From positions 26,496,271 through 26,560,270 of the forward strand of contig CM077833.1 of the NCBI GenBank assembly GCA_039720395.1: a stretch of 64,000 bases of DNA, read 5' to 3'. The notes beneath the pieces were generated by a model that was not told the origin of the DNA, made no database searches, and was given only the letters and a program-made list of their open reading frames with translations. Origin of the DNA: Liquidambar formosana (Eukaryota > Streptophyta > Magnoliopsida > Saxifragales > Altingiaceae). Below, one piece after another: positions 25,075-38,400 of the stretch. The stretch's first letter is position 1, and each line of letters starts with the position of its first letter. The position numbers and the translations under genes are program-made.

Positions 25075-27577
25075 TCACATTTGAGAAAGAAGGTTCATCA
25101 TGGTTGGGCGTGGCCGGCACTTAGATAGCAAGGGCCGAGCCTTAGGCAAAGTGATTCCGGTGCCTTCGGTCATGTCCACCATCTCCTCACCAATCCTCTC
25201 CCACTCAAAGCATTGAATCAGTGACCCCAACGTCACCCCCACCATACGTGTGGCCAAGCCTCCCCCGGGACAGCCCCTCCTCCCTGAACCAAAGGGCATA
25301 AACTTGAACCCATCTCTTTCTCCTTCTAAACCATTAAACCTCTCTGGTTTAAATTTCGTAGGATCCACCCAAGTCTTGGGGTCATTTTGTATGGCCCAGA
25401 GATTCACCATCAGCATAGTGCCGCGTGGAATGCGATAACCTCCTACGATGGACTCTTCTGATGACTCGTGGGGTAGCAGTGGGCCTGTGGGGTACATTCG
25501 CAATGTCTCCATTATGATGCTATGGAGGTAAGGGAGCTTGGGCAGATCAGATTCCTCTATCAGATGGCCATTTCCTACATGGTTGTCGATTTCTGATTGT
25601 GCCTTCTTTAGGACTTGTGGATGGTTCAGCAAAAGCGACAGTGCCCACTCCATGGCTCCGCCTGAAGTATCGCTTCCTGCTGTTAACAGAACCTGCACAT
25701 AATTTGTAATCATATTGGCAAGGTTTGGTTATTTTATTGGAAATACATAAATGAAAATAAATTCATGATGGCCAAATTTAGATCCATTGATATGTTAAAT
25801 GAAAAAAAGAAAGAAAGAAAATGCTATTTCACTCATTTTCTGTGTCAAAAATATATAAGTAAAAGTAATCATGTGAAACCTAGCATGGAATAAGGAAATG
25901 AAGTCATCACATATAGATGGAGGGCGGGGAGAGATGGAAATAAAAAATTCAGGTTGTTAGTATGTTAATCTATCTCACTCCTAATCATATTCACTTTTTG
26001 ATTGGAAAAAATAAAAAAAAGTTTTTCTATATTAAATATATATATATATATATATTGATCCCATAGGCCTTTTTTTTTTTTTTTTTTTTAAAAAAAGAAA
26101 TTTTAAAGTAAGAAGGGTCAAACCAATGGCCCTTGAAACTCTTTCCTCTTTCACCTCTTTGTAAAAAAGACATCCTTTTAAACTCAAAGTATAAATGTTT
26201 TGCTCCTTTCATTTCTAGTTGTCCGTCGTCTTTAAAAAAACAAGTTTTTCAAGAAATTTTGATAAATACTTTTACATTAATATATATATGTTTTGACATT
26301 TTAAATGTGCAAATGTAAAATTAATAATATTAGAAGAAAAAGTATATCATTTTAAATATATTTTAGAAAATGAAATAAAAAGAGTCATTTCCTTTTAAAA
26401 TCAGGCAATAATTTTGAAATATTAAAACATTAAAAAAAAAAAAAAAAAGGACGTCAATAATTTAGCAGGACGGAGTAATCATTTTTTGTTTTATTATTCA
26501 TGCATGGCCAACCCTTTCTAAGCATACTACCATTAAGTACGAATACAGCACAGCATGTGGATGACTTGCAGACGTGTCATTCCAGACGGAGATAGATGGT
26601 GGGACCTGCTGATGGGTCATCCAGCAATTATGTTACTAAAATAAATTAAGGAGTGATACGTAAAATCTTACCATCATGAGGCCTCTAATGATCTCGTCAT
26701 TGTAGTACTCGGGTTCCTTGTCTTGCAGCTCCAACAACACTTCAATCAACGTCTTCTTCCTCTCCCCATCACAACAACCATCCCTCCCCATTCTCCTCCT
26801 ATGCTCTTCAATCAAATCCTGCATGAACCGATCTCTCTTCACACTCAACACCTTCAACCTCTCGTCCTTCCCTTTAAATCCCATCCACCTCAACACCGGC
26901 AAAAAATCCCCAATATTCGTCATATCTCCCACCCCAAACGTCTCCGACACAATCTCCCGAAACCGCTTCGCCTCCTCCACCTCCTCCACCTTCTCGCCGT
27001 AGTACCGCTTTCCTGCGATCATCCTCATCATCACATTAAGCATCAGCTCAAACAACGCCGACTTCACCTCCACCGTCCGATCAGAATTCTCTGTAGAGAC
27101 TTTATATATCCGGCGAATCAGTGACCGGACCTCGTCTTTGCGTATGCCGGAGAGCATATGGATACGGTGGGATGATAGAATCTCGAGGGACGAGATTTTC
27201 CGGAGGTTGCGCCAGTGGTCGCCGTAGGGGGCCCACGAGAGGGTGGTGTAGTTGTAGCCAAGGTGTTTTCCGACGGCGAGGTTGTGAGGGCGGTTGGCGA
27301 AGACGACGTCGTTCTTGGAGAGGCATTCTTCGGCGGCGGAAGGAGAAGAGATGAGGAGGACGGTTCGGGACCCGAATCGGAGGAGGAGTATGGGGCCCCA
27401 TCGGGCTGAGATTTTAAAAAGGGTCCGGTGGAGGGGTTTTTTGAGAAGGTAGAGATGGCCAATGAAGGGTAGGGTGGGGAACAGGGTTGGCGGGAGATTT
27501 TGGATTTTGCGAAGCAAGTGGTTAGTGAAGAGATAGAATGCAATGAACAGCAGGAAGTACATGAAAAAGTTGTCCAT
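25075..27577 (-). CDS. CYP81: Cytochrome P450, CYP81 family (array gene A), 507 aa
   Basis: Heme-thiolate monooxygenase, anchored in the ER by its N-terminal helix (residues about 3-22). Exon 1 is 27577-26672, exon 2 25692-25075; the single intron (979 bp, phase 0) sits just before the I-helix AGSDTSGG, the standard position for A-type plant P450s. ExxR is at residues 364-367 (ETLR), then KPERF, then the heme loop [12 protein letters not shown] with the Cys near 443. CYP81 enzymes hydroxylate isoflavonoids, lignans, indole glucosinolates and others; the substrate here cannot be read from sequence. Peculiarities compared with B-E: one residue is missing in GPLLPHESSEES (others GPLL[VIA]PHESSEEC), and the proline hinge reads LPPTLFPTLP instead of [10 protein letters not shown]. 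Otherwise it is intact and probably active. Confidence 0.92.
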
Positions 27578-27985
27578 GGTAATAATAGGAGGATCTCTAT
27601 AGGAATGAGAAAGCTTGAAATCTTAAGTGGTATTTATTGAGAATAATTTGGTCAAATTATAGACCGGCCGGCATTCAAGGGTCTGAATCCACCTAAGTCG
27701 AGAGATAAAAAATGAATTATACTCGTGGAGGTATCATGCGGAGAAGAGAAGGTGGACAAGAGGTGATAATCAGCAAATAGACAAGGTCAAATCATATTGT
27801 AGGTCCTATTTGGTTTCCAATTAGATTGATCAATGCTCTATAGTCTCATTCATCTGTCCAAATTTACTCACTCAACTCATATAATTGTAATCGATGGTAT
27901 AGTAGTCTAGTGGCATTTCCTCACTTGTTAAGTGAGTAATCTTGGGTTGAAGTTTATGAAACAGCATTGATACTCATTAATTGAT

Positions 27986-28164
27986 GGGAAATGCTAGTTA
28001 GCTTTACGTACACTTTGCCCTATAGTTTGCTCTACTATGAAAGAATAAGGATCGTTTCAATTTTTAGGGTTTAAGCATATCAGTGGGTTCTACAACTTTA
28101 CTCTCTTATTCCTTTGTAGAAAGATAAAGTGTAAGACAAAGTGTGAGACTAACTAGCATTTCCT
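27986..28164. mobile_element. Mutator-like MITE, 179 bp
   Basis: Inverted repeats GGGAAATGCTAGTTAG (left) and CTAACTAGCATTTCCT (right) extend inward with mismatches to AGAATAAGG / CTTATTCCTT. Flanks TTAATTGAT (27977-27985) and TTAGTTGAT (28165-28173) differ at one base, fitting a 9-bp duplication. No ORF. It lies upstream of CYP81 gene A. Confidence 0.68.
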
Positions 28165-29009
28165 TTAGTTGATATTAATGAAAGTTCGGAGTAAAGGTCT
28201 TTTTTATTGATTGTCCGAAAATAAAAAACTTCAGATCATTGGTTTGCTAACTAATTAAAAATTTGCTTGCCCAACAAAAGAGTTCAACTTTTTGCTAAAA
28301 TTTACTTACCCAACTGATCGATGGGCCGATCAACACATCAACGTGTTATATATGTACCATGTTAATTACTCTTTAATTAGCTAGTTGGCCAAACTATCAT
28401 TTCAATTGCGCGAATATATTTGGGCACATGAGTTGGGCAACACAACATTGCTCTTAATTTAAAGAAACTTACATATTGTCCCACTAATTGCGTTAAGAGG
28501 TGTGCTAGCTTCAATTATGATTGGTGAACCTTTTTCTTATGGACAACACATATTAATTGTAAAAGAATATATACATATTTTTTTTTTTTTTTTTTATTTT
28601 TATTTTTATTTATTTTTTTTGCTAAGTATACATATTTTTTAATGAGTTCCATGTCTCTTGTGATCGAATAGAGATGGACACAGGGGGTGTTTCAGGAGCT
28701 AAACTGATTCGTGAGTTGTTTCTTTAAGGTAATGTTGACATTATAATTTTAATATAGCGAATTACACAGATTAAACATCTTATTTTAATCCTTTGCGTCA
28801 TATTCGCCCCATTGCAATTTTGTTGGCAAAGACTAAGTGAAAATGATAGAACAATATTTTAAGGGCTTTTTGGAATGTTCTAAGAAAATTGATTCATCAT
28901 GTTTTTTGTTTAATTTTGTTAATAAATCATCACTCTGAATGGAGCATTAAGCAAGCGGTAAGTTCTTTGTTAGAGAAATTATAATTTCTAAAAATTTATA
29001 CCCTTATTA

Positions 29010-30680
29010 GAGAGGTACCTTTTTTTTGGGGGGGGGGGGGGGGGTGTGTTTGTTTGAAATATGTGACTTGCCAACTCAAAATCTTATAAAATTATAAAGG
29101 ATTTTATCAAATGATCGATGCATCCCTAATTTTTATTATTGCTTACATGAGAACATATTAAATAATTCCATCAAGCTACTCAGGCTGACAATATCTTCTA
29201 TGTTCGATGATGCTTTGAAGTTGAAGCAAACTTGCATTTCTCCTTTTGATTATACATTCAAATGCTGATATTTGACCGTACAGATTTTAAAAGAGATTAG
29301 CCCTCACATCATGAATTTTTATTTTGCTGATTGTTTCAATTGACTAATGAAAAATGGTACTCATTGCCAACGGCCTATATGTTAAATGACACCTTTCTTT
29401 TCACTTTAAGGAAAGGGTTTCAAAAAAGTTCAAGTTTCGAACTTCTATAGTTTCATGTGTTGGGATTAGATTGTCGTCTAGCCTAAGGGGCTAATGGTCT
29501 CCTTGCTAATTGAGTTACCCTTTGGTGTTTCTATAACTAATTTTATGATAACTTCTAGCCATCGTCACCACTATAGACGGAGAATAGACAGCAAGTTGCT
29601 ATCAAAGATTCAAAGGGGCAAAAAAAATTGTATGGCAATCCACACATCCTTGTCCGCGCGCCTGATAAGAGTTTGGTTAAGATGCGGGCCTGTGCTCCAT
29701 GCTCATGAAACAAACATAATTCCCTGACGCTAGGTAATAGATTTGGTTCCAGATGCGACAAAAAGGTTGTTCCTAAATTTCACAGAAACCATAAAATGGT
29801 TTTACAAGCTTCTCATTATACTCGCATTTGGAGCGCAAGAAAATCAGGTCTTTTTTTTTTTTTTTTTTGGGGGGGGGTGGGTGTTTGTTTGAAATATTTG
29901 ACTTGCCAATTCAATATCTTATAAAGTTATAAAGGATTTAACAAAAGATCGATGCATCCCTAATTTTTATTATTGCTTGCATGAGAACATATTAAATAAT
30001 TCCGTCAAGCTACTGAAGCTAACAATATCTTCTATGTTCGATGATGCTTTGAAGTTGAAGCAAACTTGCATTTCTCCTTTTGATTATACATTCAAATGCT
30101 GACATTCGACCTTACGGATTTTAAAAGAGATTAGCCCTCACATCATGAATTTTTATCTTGTTAATTGTTTCAATAGACTAATGAAAAATGGTACTCATTC
30201 CCAACGGCCTGTATGTTAAATTACACCTTTCACTTTAAGGAAAGGGTTTCAAAAAGGTTCAAGTTTCGAACATCTATAATTGCATGTGTTAGGATTAGGT
30301 TGTCGTGCAGCCTAAAGGGCTAATGGTCTTCTTGCTAATTGAGCTACCTTTGGTGTTCCCACAGCTAATTTTATGATAACTTCGAGCCATCGTCACCACT
30401 ATAGACGGGGAAAAGACAGCAAGATGCTATCAAAGATTCAAAGGGGCAAAAAAAACTTGCATAGCAATCCACACATACTTGTCTGCCTGATAAGTGTTTG
30501 GTTAAGATGCGGGCCTATGCTCCACGCTCATGAAACAAACATAATTCCCCGACGCTAGATAATAGATCTGGTTCCAGCAGATGCGACAAGAAGGTTGTTC
30601 CTAAATTCCACAGAAACCATAAAATGGTTTTAAAAACTTCTCATTATACTCGCATTTGGAGCACAAGAAAGTCAAATTAT
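29010..30680. repeat. Tandem duplication of an ~836-bp unit between CYP81 genes A and B
   Basis: Copy 1 (about 29017-29848) and copy 2 (about 29850-30680) align over their whole length. Both start at a T-run/G-run followed by GTTTGTTTGAAATAT, then share CATCCCTAATTTTTATTATT, GTTCGATGATGCTTTGAAG and TCTCATTATACTCGCATTTG. Copies differ by small substitutions and indels, so the event is old. No gene is encoded. A weaker related stretch lies near 34740-34880. Confidence 0.85.
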
Positions 30681-30991
30681 CCGAAAAAAATCCTACTAAT
30701 CCACCGCCCCCACCCCCCCCCAAAAAAAAAGAGATAAGAAAAATTGACTTCTTTTTCCTACAAGCAATTGTTTTCCGGAAGGTTGATTCCCCACACATAT
30801 TTAAATCGTGTAATTTATATAATGCTTTAATACAATATTTATATGACGTAATAAAAATTCAAAAATAATTATAATAGTAGTAGCCACTCACCATAATTAA
30901 ACAACATTGAAATGACTCTATTCATACAACAGGACACTCAATTTCTCTATACTATATCTTATGGGAACAAATGTTCCTGCTCCATACTGGT

Positions 30992-32764
30992 TCAAATTTG
31001 AGAGAGAAGGTTCAACATGGTTGATCGTGGCTGACACTTAGCCCGCAAGGGCTGAGCCCTGGGCAAACTGAGTCCAGGGCCTTCGGTCATGTCCACCATT
31101 TCCTTACCAAGCCTCTCCCACTCAAAGCACTGAATCAGTGAACCCAACGTCAACCCAACCATACGTGTGGCCAAGCCTTCCCCAGGACAGCCCCTCCTCC
31201 CTGAACCAAACGGCATCAACTTGAACCCATCTCTTTCTCCTTCTAAACCATCGAACCTCTCTGGTTTGAATTGTGCAGGGTCCACCCAAATCTTGGGGTC
31301 ATTTTGTATGGCCCACATATTCACCAATAGCATACTGCCGCGTGGAATGCGATAGCCTCCTACAATGCACTCTTCAGAAGACTCGTGTGGTACTAGCAAT
31401 GGGCCTGCGGGGTACATTCGCAATGTCTCCATTATGATGCCATGGAGGTAAGGAAGCTTAGGCAGATCAGATTCCTCGATCAAACGGTCATATCCCACAT
31501 GGTTGTCGATTTCTAATTGTGCCTTCTTTAGGACTTCTGGGTTGTTCAGCAAAAGTGATAGCGCCCACTCCATAGTCCCAGCCGAAGTATCGGTCCCCGC
31601 TTGTAACAGAACCTACACATAAATGTGTAATCATCATATCAGGTTTGGTTATCAAATAACGAATTCATAGTAACTTGCCTAAAGTTTGGACAGAACTTCA
31701 AAAGACGATTATATTTCACAAAATTTGGTCGAAAATTGGGGGAGGATTCATTTTTGTTGGCTCCCCTGTTTTGGCCATGGTCTTTTCTCTTCTATATGTC
31801 TCATGTAGGAGGGCTTAAATAAATGAATAAGGTTGAAAAATTGGAACATCATCGAGCTTACCAGCATGATGCTTCTGATAATCTCGTCCTTATAATACTC
31901 AGGCTCCGACTCTTGCAGCTTCAACAGCACTTCAATCATCGTCTTCTTCCTCCCTCCGTCGCCACAACTATCACTCCCTATTCTCCTCCTCTGCTCCTCT
32001 ATCAAACTCTGCATAAACCCATTTCTCTTCCTCTGCAACACAATCATCATCTTCTCCGTCTTACTAATCCCCATCCACCTCAACACCGGCAGAAAATCCC
32101 CAACATTCGTCGCACCTCCCAGCCGAAACGTTTCCGACACAATCTCCCTAAACATCCTCGCCTCCTCCACCTCCGTCACGTTCTCGCCGTAGTACCTCTT
32201 CCCTGCGATCATCCTCATCATCACATTAAGAGTCAGTTCGAACAACGCCGACTTCATCTCCACCGTCCGATCAGAATTCCCGGTGGAGACTCCACATAGC
32301 CGGCGAATCAGACACCGGACCTCATCAGCACGTATCCCGGAGAGCATCTGGAGGCGGTGGGACGATAAGATTTCGAGGGACGAGATTTTCCGAAGGTTGC
32401 GCCAGTGGTCGCCGTAGGGGGACCACACGAGGGAGGTGTAATTGTATCCAAGGTGTTTCCCGACGAGGAGGCGTGGGCGGTTGGCGAAGACGACGTCGTT
32501 CTTGGAGAAGCATTCTTCGGCGGCGGAAGGGGAAGAGACGAGGAGGACGGGTCGGGACCCGAATCGGAGGAGGAGGACCGGACCCCATCGGGCGGAGATT
32601 TTGGAAAGGGTTCGGTGTTGGGGTGTTTTAAGGAGGTGGAGATGGCCAATCAAAGGCAGGGTAGGGAAAGGGCTTGGAGGCAGATTCCGGATCTTGTGAA
32701 GAATGTGGCTGGTGAAGAGATATAAAGCTACGAATACCAGAAAATACATGATCAAGCTATCCAT
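30992..32764 (-). CDS. CYP81: Cytochrome P450, CYP81 family (array gene B), 507 aa
   Basis: Exon 1 is 32764-31862 and exon 2 31612-30992; the intron is only 249 bp, the shortest of the array. The ER anchor is at residues about 5-22, followed by the proline hinge [14 protein letters not shown]. The I-helix reads [13 protein letters not shown], where the others have TAG or AAG, ExxR is at 363-366, and the heme loop [12 protein letters not shown] has its Cys near 443. The B-C loop (substrate-recognition site 1) is [17 protein letters not shown], one residue shorter than in A and C. Gene C is its closest relative: both share EIIRSIML at the exon 1 end and FMQSLI[ED]EQR[RK]R. The reading frame is complete. 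Catalysed reaction unknown; membership of CYP81 is secure. Confidence 0.92.
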
Positions 32765-34081
32765 TGATAGATGGCCCCAAAAAACAAATGTGATCCGTAT
32801 TCGTACTCTTATGGGGTTTCAAGATCCGTTATTAAAATAAGAGGATCTCCATCAATAACCGGAAAAAAAAGGGTTCAAAATGTAAATTGAAATCCAAGAA
32901 TTCTGAATTTCTGGATGTCTGAGATAATGTCGGAATAATATTTTTAAGAAAATTGGTCAGAGTATATGTGATTGTAATGTGCGGGAAGATCAGACGGACC
33001 ACTTACAAAATAATAATAATAATAATAAAAGGTCAGACAGACCGGCATCAGTGCGCCCTAAAGTCTACAAAGGATTTTTGGATTCACAGAAGTCTTAGAG
33101 GGCGATACGTCAAAGATGTGGAAGATGGGGGAAAGAGGTAATCGATGCTTGTCACACAATACCGTGGAATTCTTTCGTTTCTAGAAAACCTTTTGGTGCC
33201 TCGACCAAAGGAAGGAAAACGACCGGAAATTTCCTTCTACGTTTAACCTATTTTTATAGAGTACTAAATTTGAGTTCACATTCAAAATTCCATCTTTGAC
33301 CTTAGTAGCCACAATAATAGTCTCTAACCCATCAAATTTTCCTTTCAGATATTAATCGAATAAAATTCTTATAAGTAATGACAAAGGAAATACGTCAAAG
33401 GGTGCGTAATGAACAAGGGGTGATTGATCAAATTTTTTTTATAATTAAGAGGCGATCATGATTATCATCGTTGATTGCCATCAAATCGTGTCGTTTAGTA
33501 CAGTTGGTTTCTAGATTTTTAAGTTACCTAATTTAAGTGGCCAGCCCCATCTTGACGCATAGGTATGAACATTTCTTTTTAATATAGGGGACACATTCAA
33601 ATTTCAATACGGTTTACAAGAGTTATAATTGGAAGAAAAGAAGAAACTACCTTGCAAGTTGTCCTACCATGGCCGGGCAATGCACGCTGAGGACAACACC
33701 TCTAGTTAGGTTAGTCCTTGGAGGGTTGGGGAGATTAATAACTCTTATTGACATTAGAAGAAGGAATTGAACTGAGCTAAATGTTCTTCGTTGGTTAGAT
33801 TATATTTCCTAATAATTTTTTTTCCTTTTTTTTTTTTTACCAAACAAAAGTTTTCACAAATCTACTTCCATATCCTTTGCTACTACCAACTCGAGATAAA
33901 GAGGAAGCCCATGTTAGCTGCACGCTCAACCAAGATTGACCAAAGTACTAGTTTCATGAAATTTGTAGATTTATGAGTTGGTTTCTTGTAGTTGAAATAG
34001 TTTGATTTGGAGTCAATGAATTGCTGGTTTTCTTAGAATTAACTGGTTTGATTCTCTTTACTGCTCAAGTAATCTAGAATA

Positions 34082-34112
<31 letters not shown>

Positions 34113-35415
34113 TTTTTAAACCCCTAGTATGGATCTTTGGAAATTTGAGGAAAATTAGAGGGAAAAGCTTGAAAATACTATAAAAGAATATTCCATTTTT
34201 TTAAACAATTTTTTGACATTTTCCTTTCCTTTCCTTTCCTTTCCCTCACCATTTCTAACAACCTAACAGAGCCTTAATCTTTTTCTTTTTTGGGGGATAT
34301 GTCAGAAGCCAAGTTCTTCTCCTGCTGATATACATTCTACGGAAGGTGCCAACCAAATAAATAGCCGTAACATACTGTAAAGAAGCCATCAAATGGTGCA
34401 TCCCCAATCCTGAAGCCTTGCTTAAATGAGAGCCTAGCTAGCATAAATGGTCAAGCCATATATTGTAGGATCACCATACGCGGAACTAACACTTGGTAAG
34501 CTGGTAAGCATGGCCTCAGTGACGACTCTCTTGCCATTCCAATGAAAATATGCTTACAATATGCTGGACAACAGATTTTTCAAAAGCACAAGATGACTTG
34601 ATGAGGGTAGACTTTGAACCAATTTTTTCTTGTTTCTGATAATACATTTCAATCGATGACGACATTTCAAAGAGGCTGGCCATAGCACCATGAAATTTTG
34701 TGATGATGGTACTGATTGACTAATTACAGAAAGCTACACTATAGGGAGGCGGAAAAGACAGCAAAATGCTATCAATGAAACGTCAAAATTTTGCATTCCA
34801 CCCGCCTTCTTAGGCTTTCTGATCCCTTTTTGTTGGTCAAGATGTGGGCCTATGTTTAAGTTCATTAAGCAACAATATACCACAACTATAGGAATACTTA
34901 TTTATTTTTATCTATTTTTCAATATAAGTATCATAAAACAAACCTTGTTTCTGTCAAGATTTGAGTTCAAAGACATCTTATACCCACATATATAAAAGAT
35001 AACGTCTAAGAAACACACCTAAAGCCCTAATTGCAATCTTACACGGGTTAAATATTTTTTTAATCATTTATCCTTTTTATTTTTTAAATACCGAAGGGAT
35101 AATCAAAGAATCATATTGAACTATTACTATTTTGAGAATGACCATTTAACAACATTAGTGGGTTTTGAATGAGTGGCCTTTTAACCTTAAATCTCTCTAG
35201 GCACCTTTGGATACTATTTTGGAGAATAAGGCTCATGGTTTATATCATGCATTAATACAATAACATTACAATAAATTACAAGTTTTAAAAATAATAAGAC
35301 TAACAGTCCCTATCCATAAACAACATTGTAATGACTCTGGCCTCATACAACCAAGGACCCAATTTCCCTATCTTATATATTTCCTGGGAACAAATGTTTC
35401 CAGGGCGAAATTGGT
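32765..35415. other. Spacer between CYP81 genes B and C
   Basis: The 5' flank of gene B is at the left. It holds an (AAT)n tract near 33010-33028, an (AT)n tract near 34079-34103 and a CTTTC-repeat near 34219-34244. From about 34740 to 34880 the sequence (CAGCAAAATGCTATCAA, AAGATGTGGGCCTATG) resembles the duplicated unit at 29.0-30.7 kb, and 35316-35415 resembles the 3' flanks of genes B and D. No extra gene is seen. Confidence 0.55.
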
Positions 35416-38400
35416 TTAAATTTGAGAAAGAAGGTTCAACATGGTTGCACGCGGCCGGCACTTAGCCTGCAAAGGCTGAGCCTTGGGCAAAGTGAGTCCA
35501 GTGCCTTCAGTCATATCCACCATATCCTCACCAACTCTCTCCCATTCAAAGCACTGAATCAGTGACCCCAACGCCAACCCAACCATACGTGTGGCCAAGC
35601 CCTCCCCAGGGCAGCTCCTCCTCCCTGAACCAAAAGGCATCAGCTTGAACCCATCTCTTTCTCCTCCAAAACCATCAAACCTCTCTGGTTTGAAATTTGT
35701 GGGGTCTACCCAAATTTTAGGGTCATTTTGTATGGCCCACAAATTCACCAGTACCATAGTGCCACGCGGAACGCAATAACCTCCTACCATGCACTCCTCT
35801 GATGATTCATGAGGAACTAGCATAGGGCCTGCAGGGTACATTCTCAATGTCTCAATTATGATGCTGTGGAGGTAAGGAAGCTTAGGCAGATCAATTTCGT
35901 CGATCAAACGGTCATGTCCCACATGGTTGTCGATTTCTAATTGTGCCTTCTTTAGGACTGGTGGATTGTTGAGCAAAAGTGACAATGCCCATTCCATTGT
36001 CCCGGCAGAAGTATCAGTTCCTGCTGCCAACAGAACCTACGCATAATGTGGAATCATCATATCAGGTATGGACAAGAAGTTCAGGCTGTCATAATAGTTT
36101 CTATTAAATAATTTGCCCCAATTAAAGTTTAGACAGTAACTTTGAAATATGATTACATTCCATATAGTCAGTCTGCTTGAAAAATCGGAACGTTTGAATG
36201 TTCTCCCTCTACAAACTGATCAACACTTGGCATGGACTTGTGACCATACTTGACTAGGGAAGCTAAGAGTTAAATCCATTTGTCCCAACTTCGCCTTCAA
36301 ATTTACCATAACATAATTAAGGATAATAATCACAACCCATATGTTGATGGGTCCCTCTAACCTTACCATATACATATATTTTTATTTTCAAGCCATGGAT
36401 TTTGCAGATCTAAGACAAATGGTCGGGAATCAGGACATCAAATACGATGAATTTTGGAGCTATTATGAAGTGGGGATTTTGCAACTCTAAAACAATTCAC
36501 GTTGCTAGGTCGCATTGGTGTTGTGTTGAGACAAAGGAATAGAGTAAACGTGTCAACCTAAGCACAATCCATTTGGTTTTCTTGCAGATGTGACAAGACT
36601 ATAAGATAAACTTAAAGAGGAAGGGGTTGCTAAGGGACGCATCCTTATCCCTCTTGTCCGAGGGATCCCAAATTTTATAGATATTCCAGGAATGCAATTT
36701 TAAGACAAATATTATGTTAGTCAATATTAACGGATAAGAGAGAACCTAAAACTCTAATAGGTGCATGTGACTTTCTCTTATGAAATTTTGTATGTTAGAA
36801 CTTAAGGTTGTTTGTTATCTGACGGAAAGACATGTGTCTTAAAATTCAAATGATGTCTCTTAGAATAGAAAGATAATTAATCGACACAACCATAAGAGCA
36901 CCCTCATTATACCTTTTTTTTCTCAAATTTGAATTGAGAAAAAAATTGCCGAGATAATGGGAAAGCAATTTCAGACACATATCATGACATGTAATTTATT
37001 ATGGTGAGTCCATCCAACTGGCAAAACTTTAACACCCAAAAAAAAAAAAAGGCTCAAATGAGTTACACATGTTACTATGACAGTCAAAATTGACAAAAAG
37101 TTTCGGTCAAATGAGTTACACATGTTACTATGACAGTCAAAATTGACAAAAAGTTTCGGTCAAATGAGTAACACATGCTACTATGATAGTCAAAATTGAC
37201 AAAAAGTTTTGGTCAAAACAATTGGATAAGGGAGATATCAAACTTCGATGGTAGTGTGTGAATTACAAAGGCGGAAGGTTTTGATTTTAGGGCTGTTCTG
37301 TATTTATCACCAAAATGACATACGTCTTTGAATTAGTACAATACCTCTTAAAAGAGGAGGAGACTTCGTGAGTACAAGCATGAGAGCACACTCATCATAA
37401 CTTTTTTTTCTCAAATTTAAATTAGGAGAAAATTATGGAGAGATAAACAGAGGAGCCAGATCACTCATGGTTGAATTGCCCAACAGATGAAAGTGTCAAC
37501 GATTGAAAACATAAAAAATGCGATCAGATGATTATATACGGAGTATGAATGTACAGAGAGAGAGAGAGAGAGAGAGGGATAAATGGAGATTACCAGCATG
37601 ATGCTTCTGATAATCTCGTCGTTGTAGTACTCAGGTTCCGTCTCTTGCAGCTTCAACAACACTTCAATCATCGTCTTCTTCTTCCTCCCTCCGTCACTAC
37701 AACTATCCTTCCCCATTCTCTTCCTCTGCTCATCAATCAAACTCTGCATAAACCCATTCCTCTTTTCTTGCAACACCATCATCCTCTCCTCCGTCTTATT
37801 AATCCCAACCCACCTCAACACCGGCAAAAAATCCCCGATATTCGTCGCACCTCCCAACCGAAACGTTTCCGTCACAATCTCCCGAAACATCCTCGCCTCC
37901 TCCACCTCCGCCACGTTCTCGCCGTAGTACCGCTTCCCCGCCATCATCCTCATCATCACATTAAGCGTCAGCTCGAACAACGCCGCCTTCATTTCCACCG
38001 TCCCATCTGAACTCCCGGTAGAGACTCCACACAGTCGGCGAATCAGTGACCGGACTTCGTCAGCACGTATGCCGGAGAGCATCTGGAGGCGTTGGGATGA
38101 AAGGATCTCGAGGGACGAGATTTTGCGGAGGTTGCGCCAGTGGCCGCCGTAGGGTGCCCAGGCGAGGGAGGTGTAGTTGTAGCCAAAGATTTTTCCGGCA
38201 GCGATGTTGGAGGGGCGGTTGGCGAAGACGACGTCGTTCTTGGAGAGGCATTCTTCGGCGGCGGAAGGGGAAGAGATGAGGAGGACGGGTCGGGAACCGA
38301 ATCGGAGGAGGAGTATGGGACCCCATCGGGCTGAGATTTTGGAAAGGGTCCGGTGGAGGGGCTTTTTGAAAAGGTAGAGATGGCCAATCAAGGGCAGGGT

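Larger units (their letters stand above)
27578..30991. other. Spacer between CYP81 genes A and B
   Basis: The part near 27578 is the upstream region of gene A, and the part next to 30991 is the 3' flank of gene B, which resembles the 3' flanks of genes C and D. Between them are the MITE at 27986 and the tandem duplication. No P450 fragment was found in it. Confidence 0.6.

Noticed and set aside
26718..27409. Several long ORFs antisense to CYP81 exon 1 (also at genes B, C, D and E)
   Set aside because: They are Arg/Pro/Leu/His-rich shadows caused by the codon composition of the P450 exons and recur at the same place in each paralog.
34079..34103. (AT)n tract as a possible regulatory element
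   Set aside because: Simple microsatellite not placed at a promoter; similar tracts occur near 2205, 26035 and 60896.
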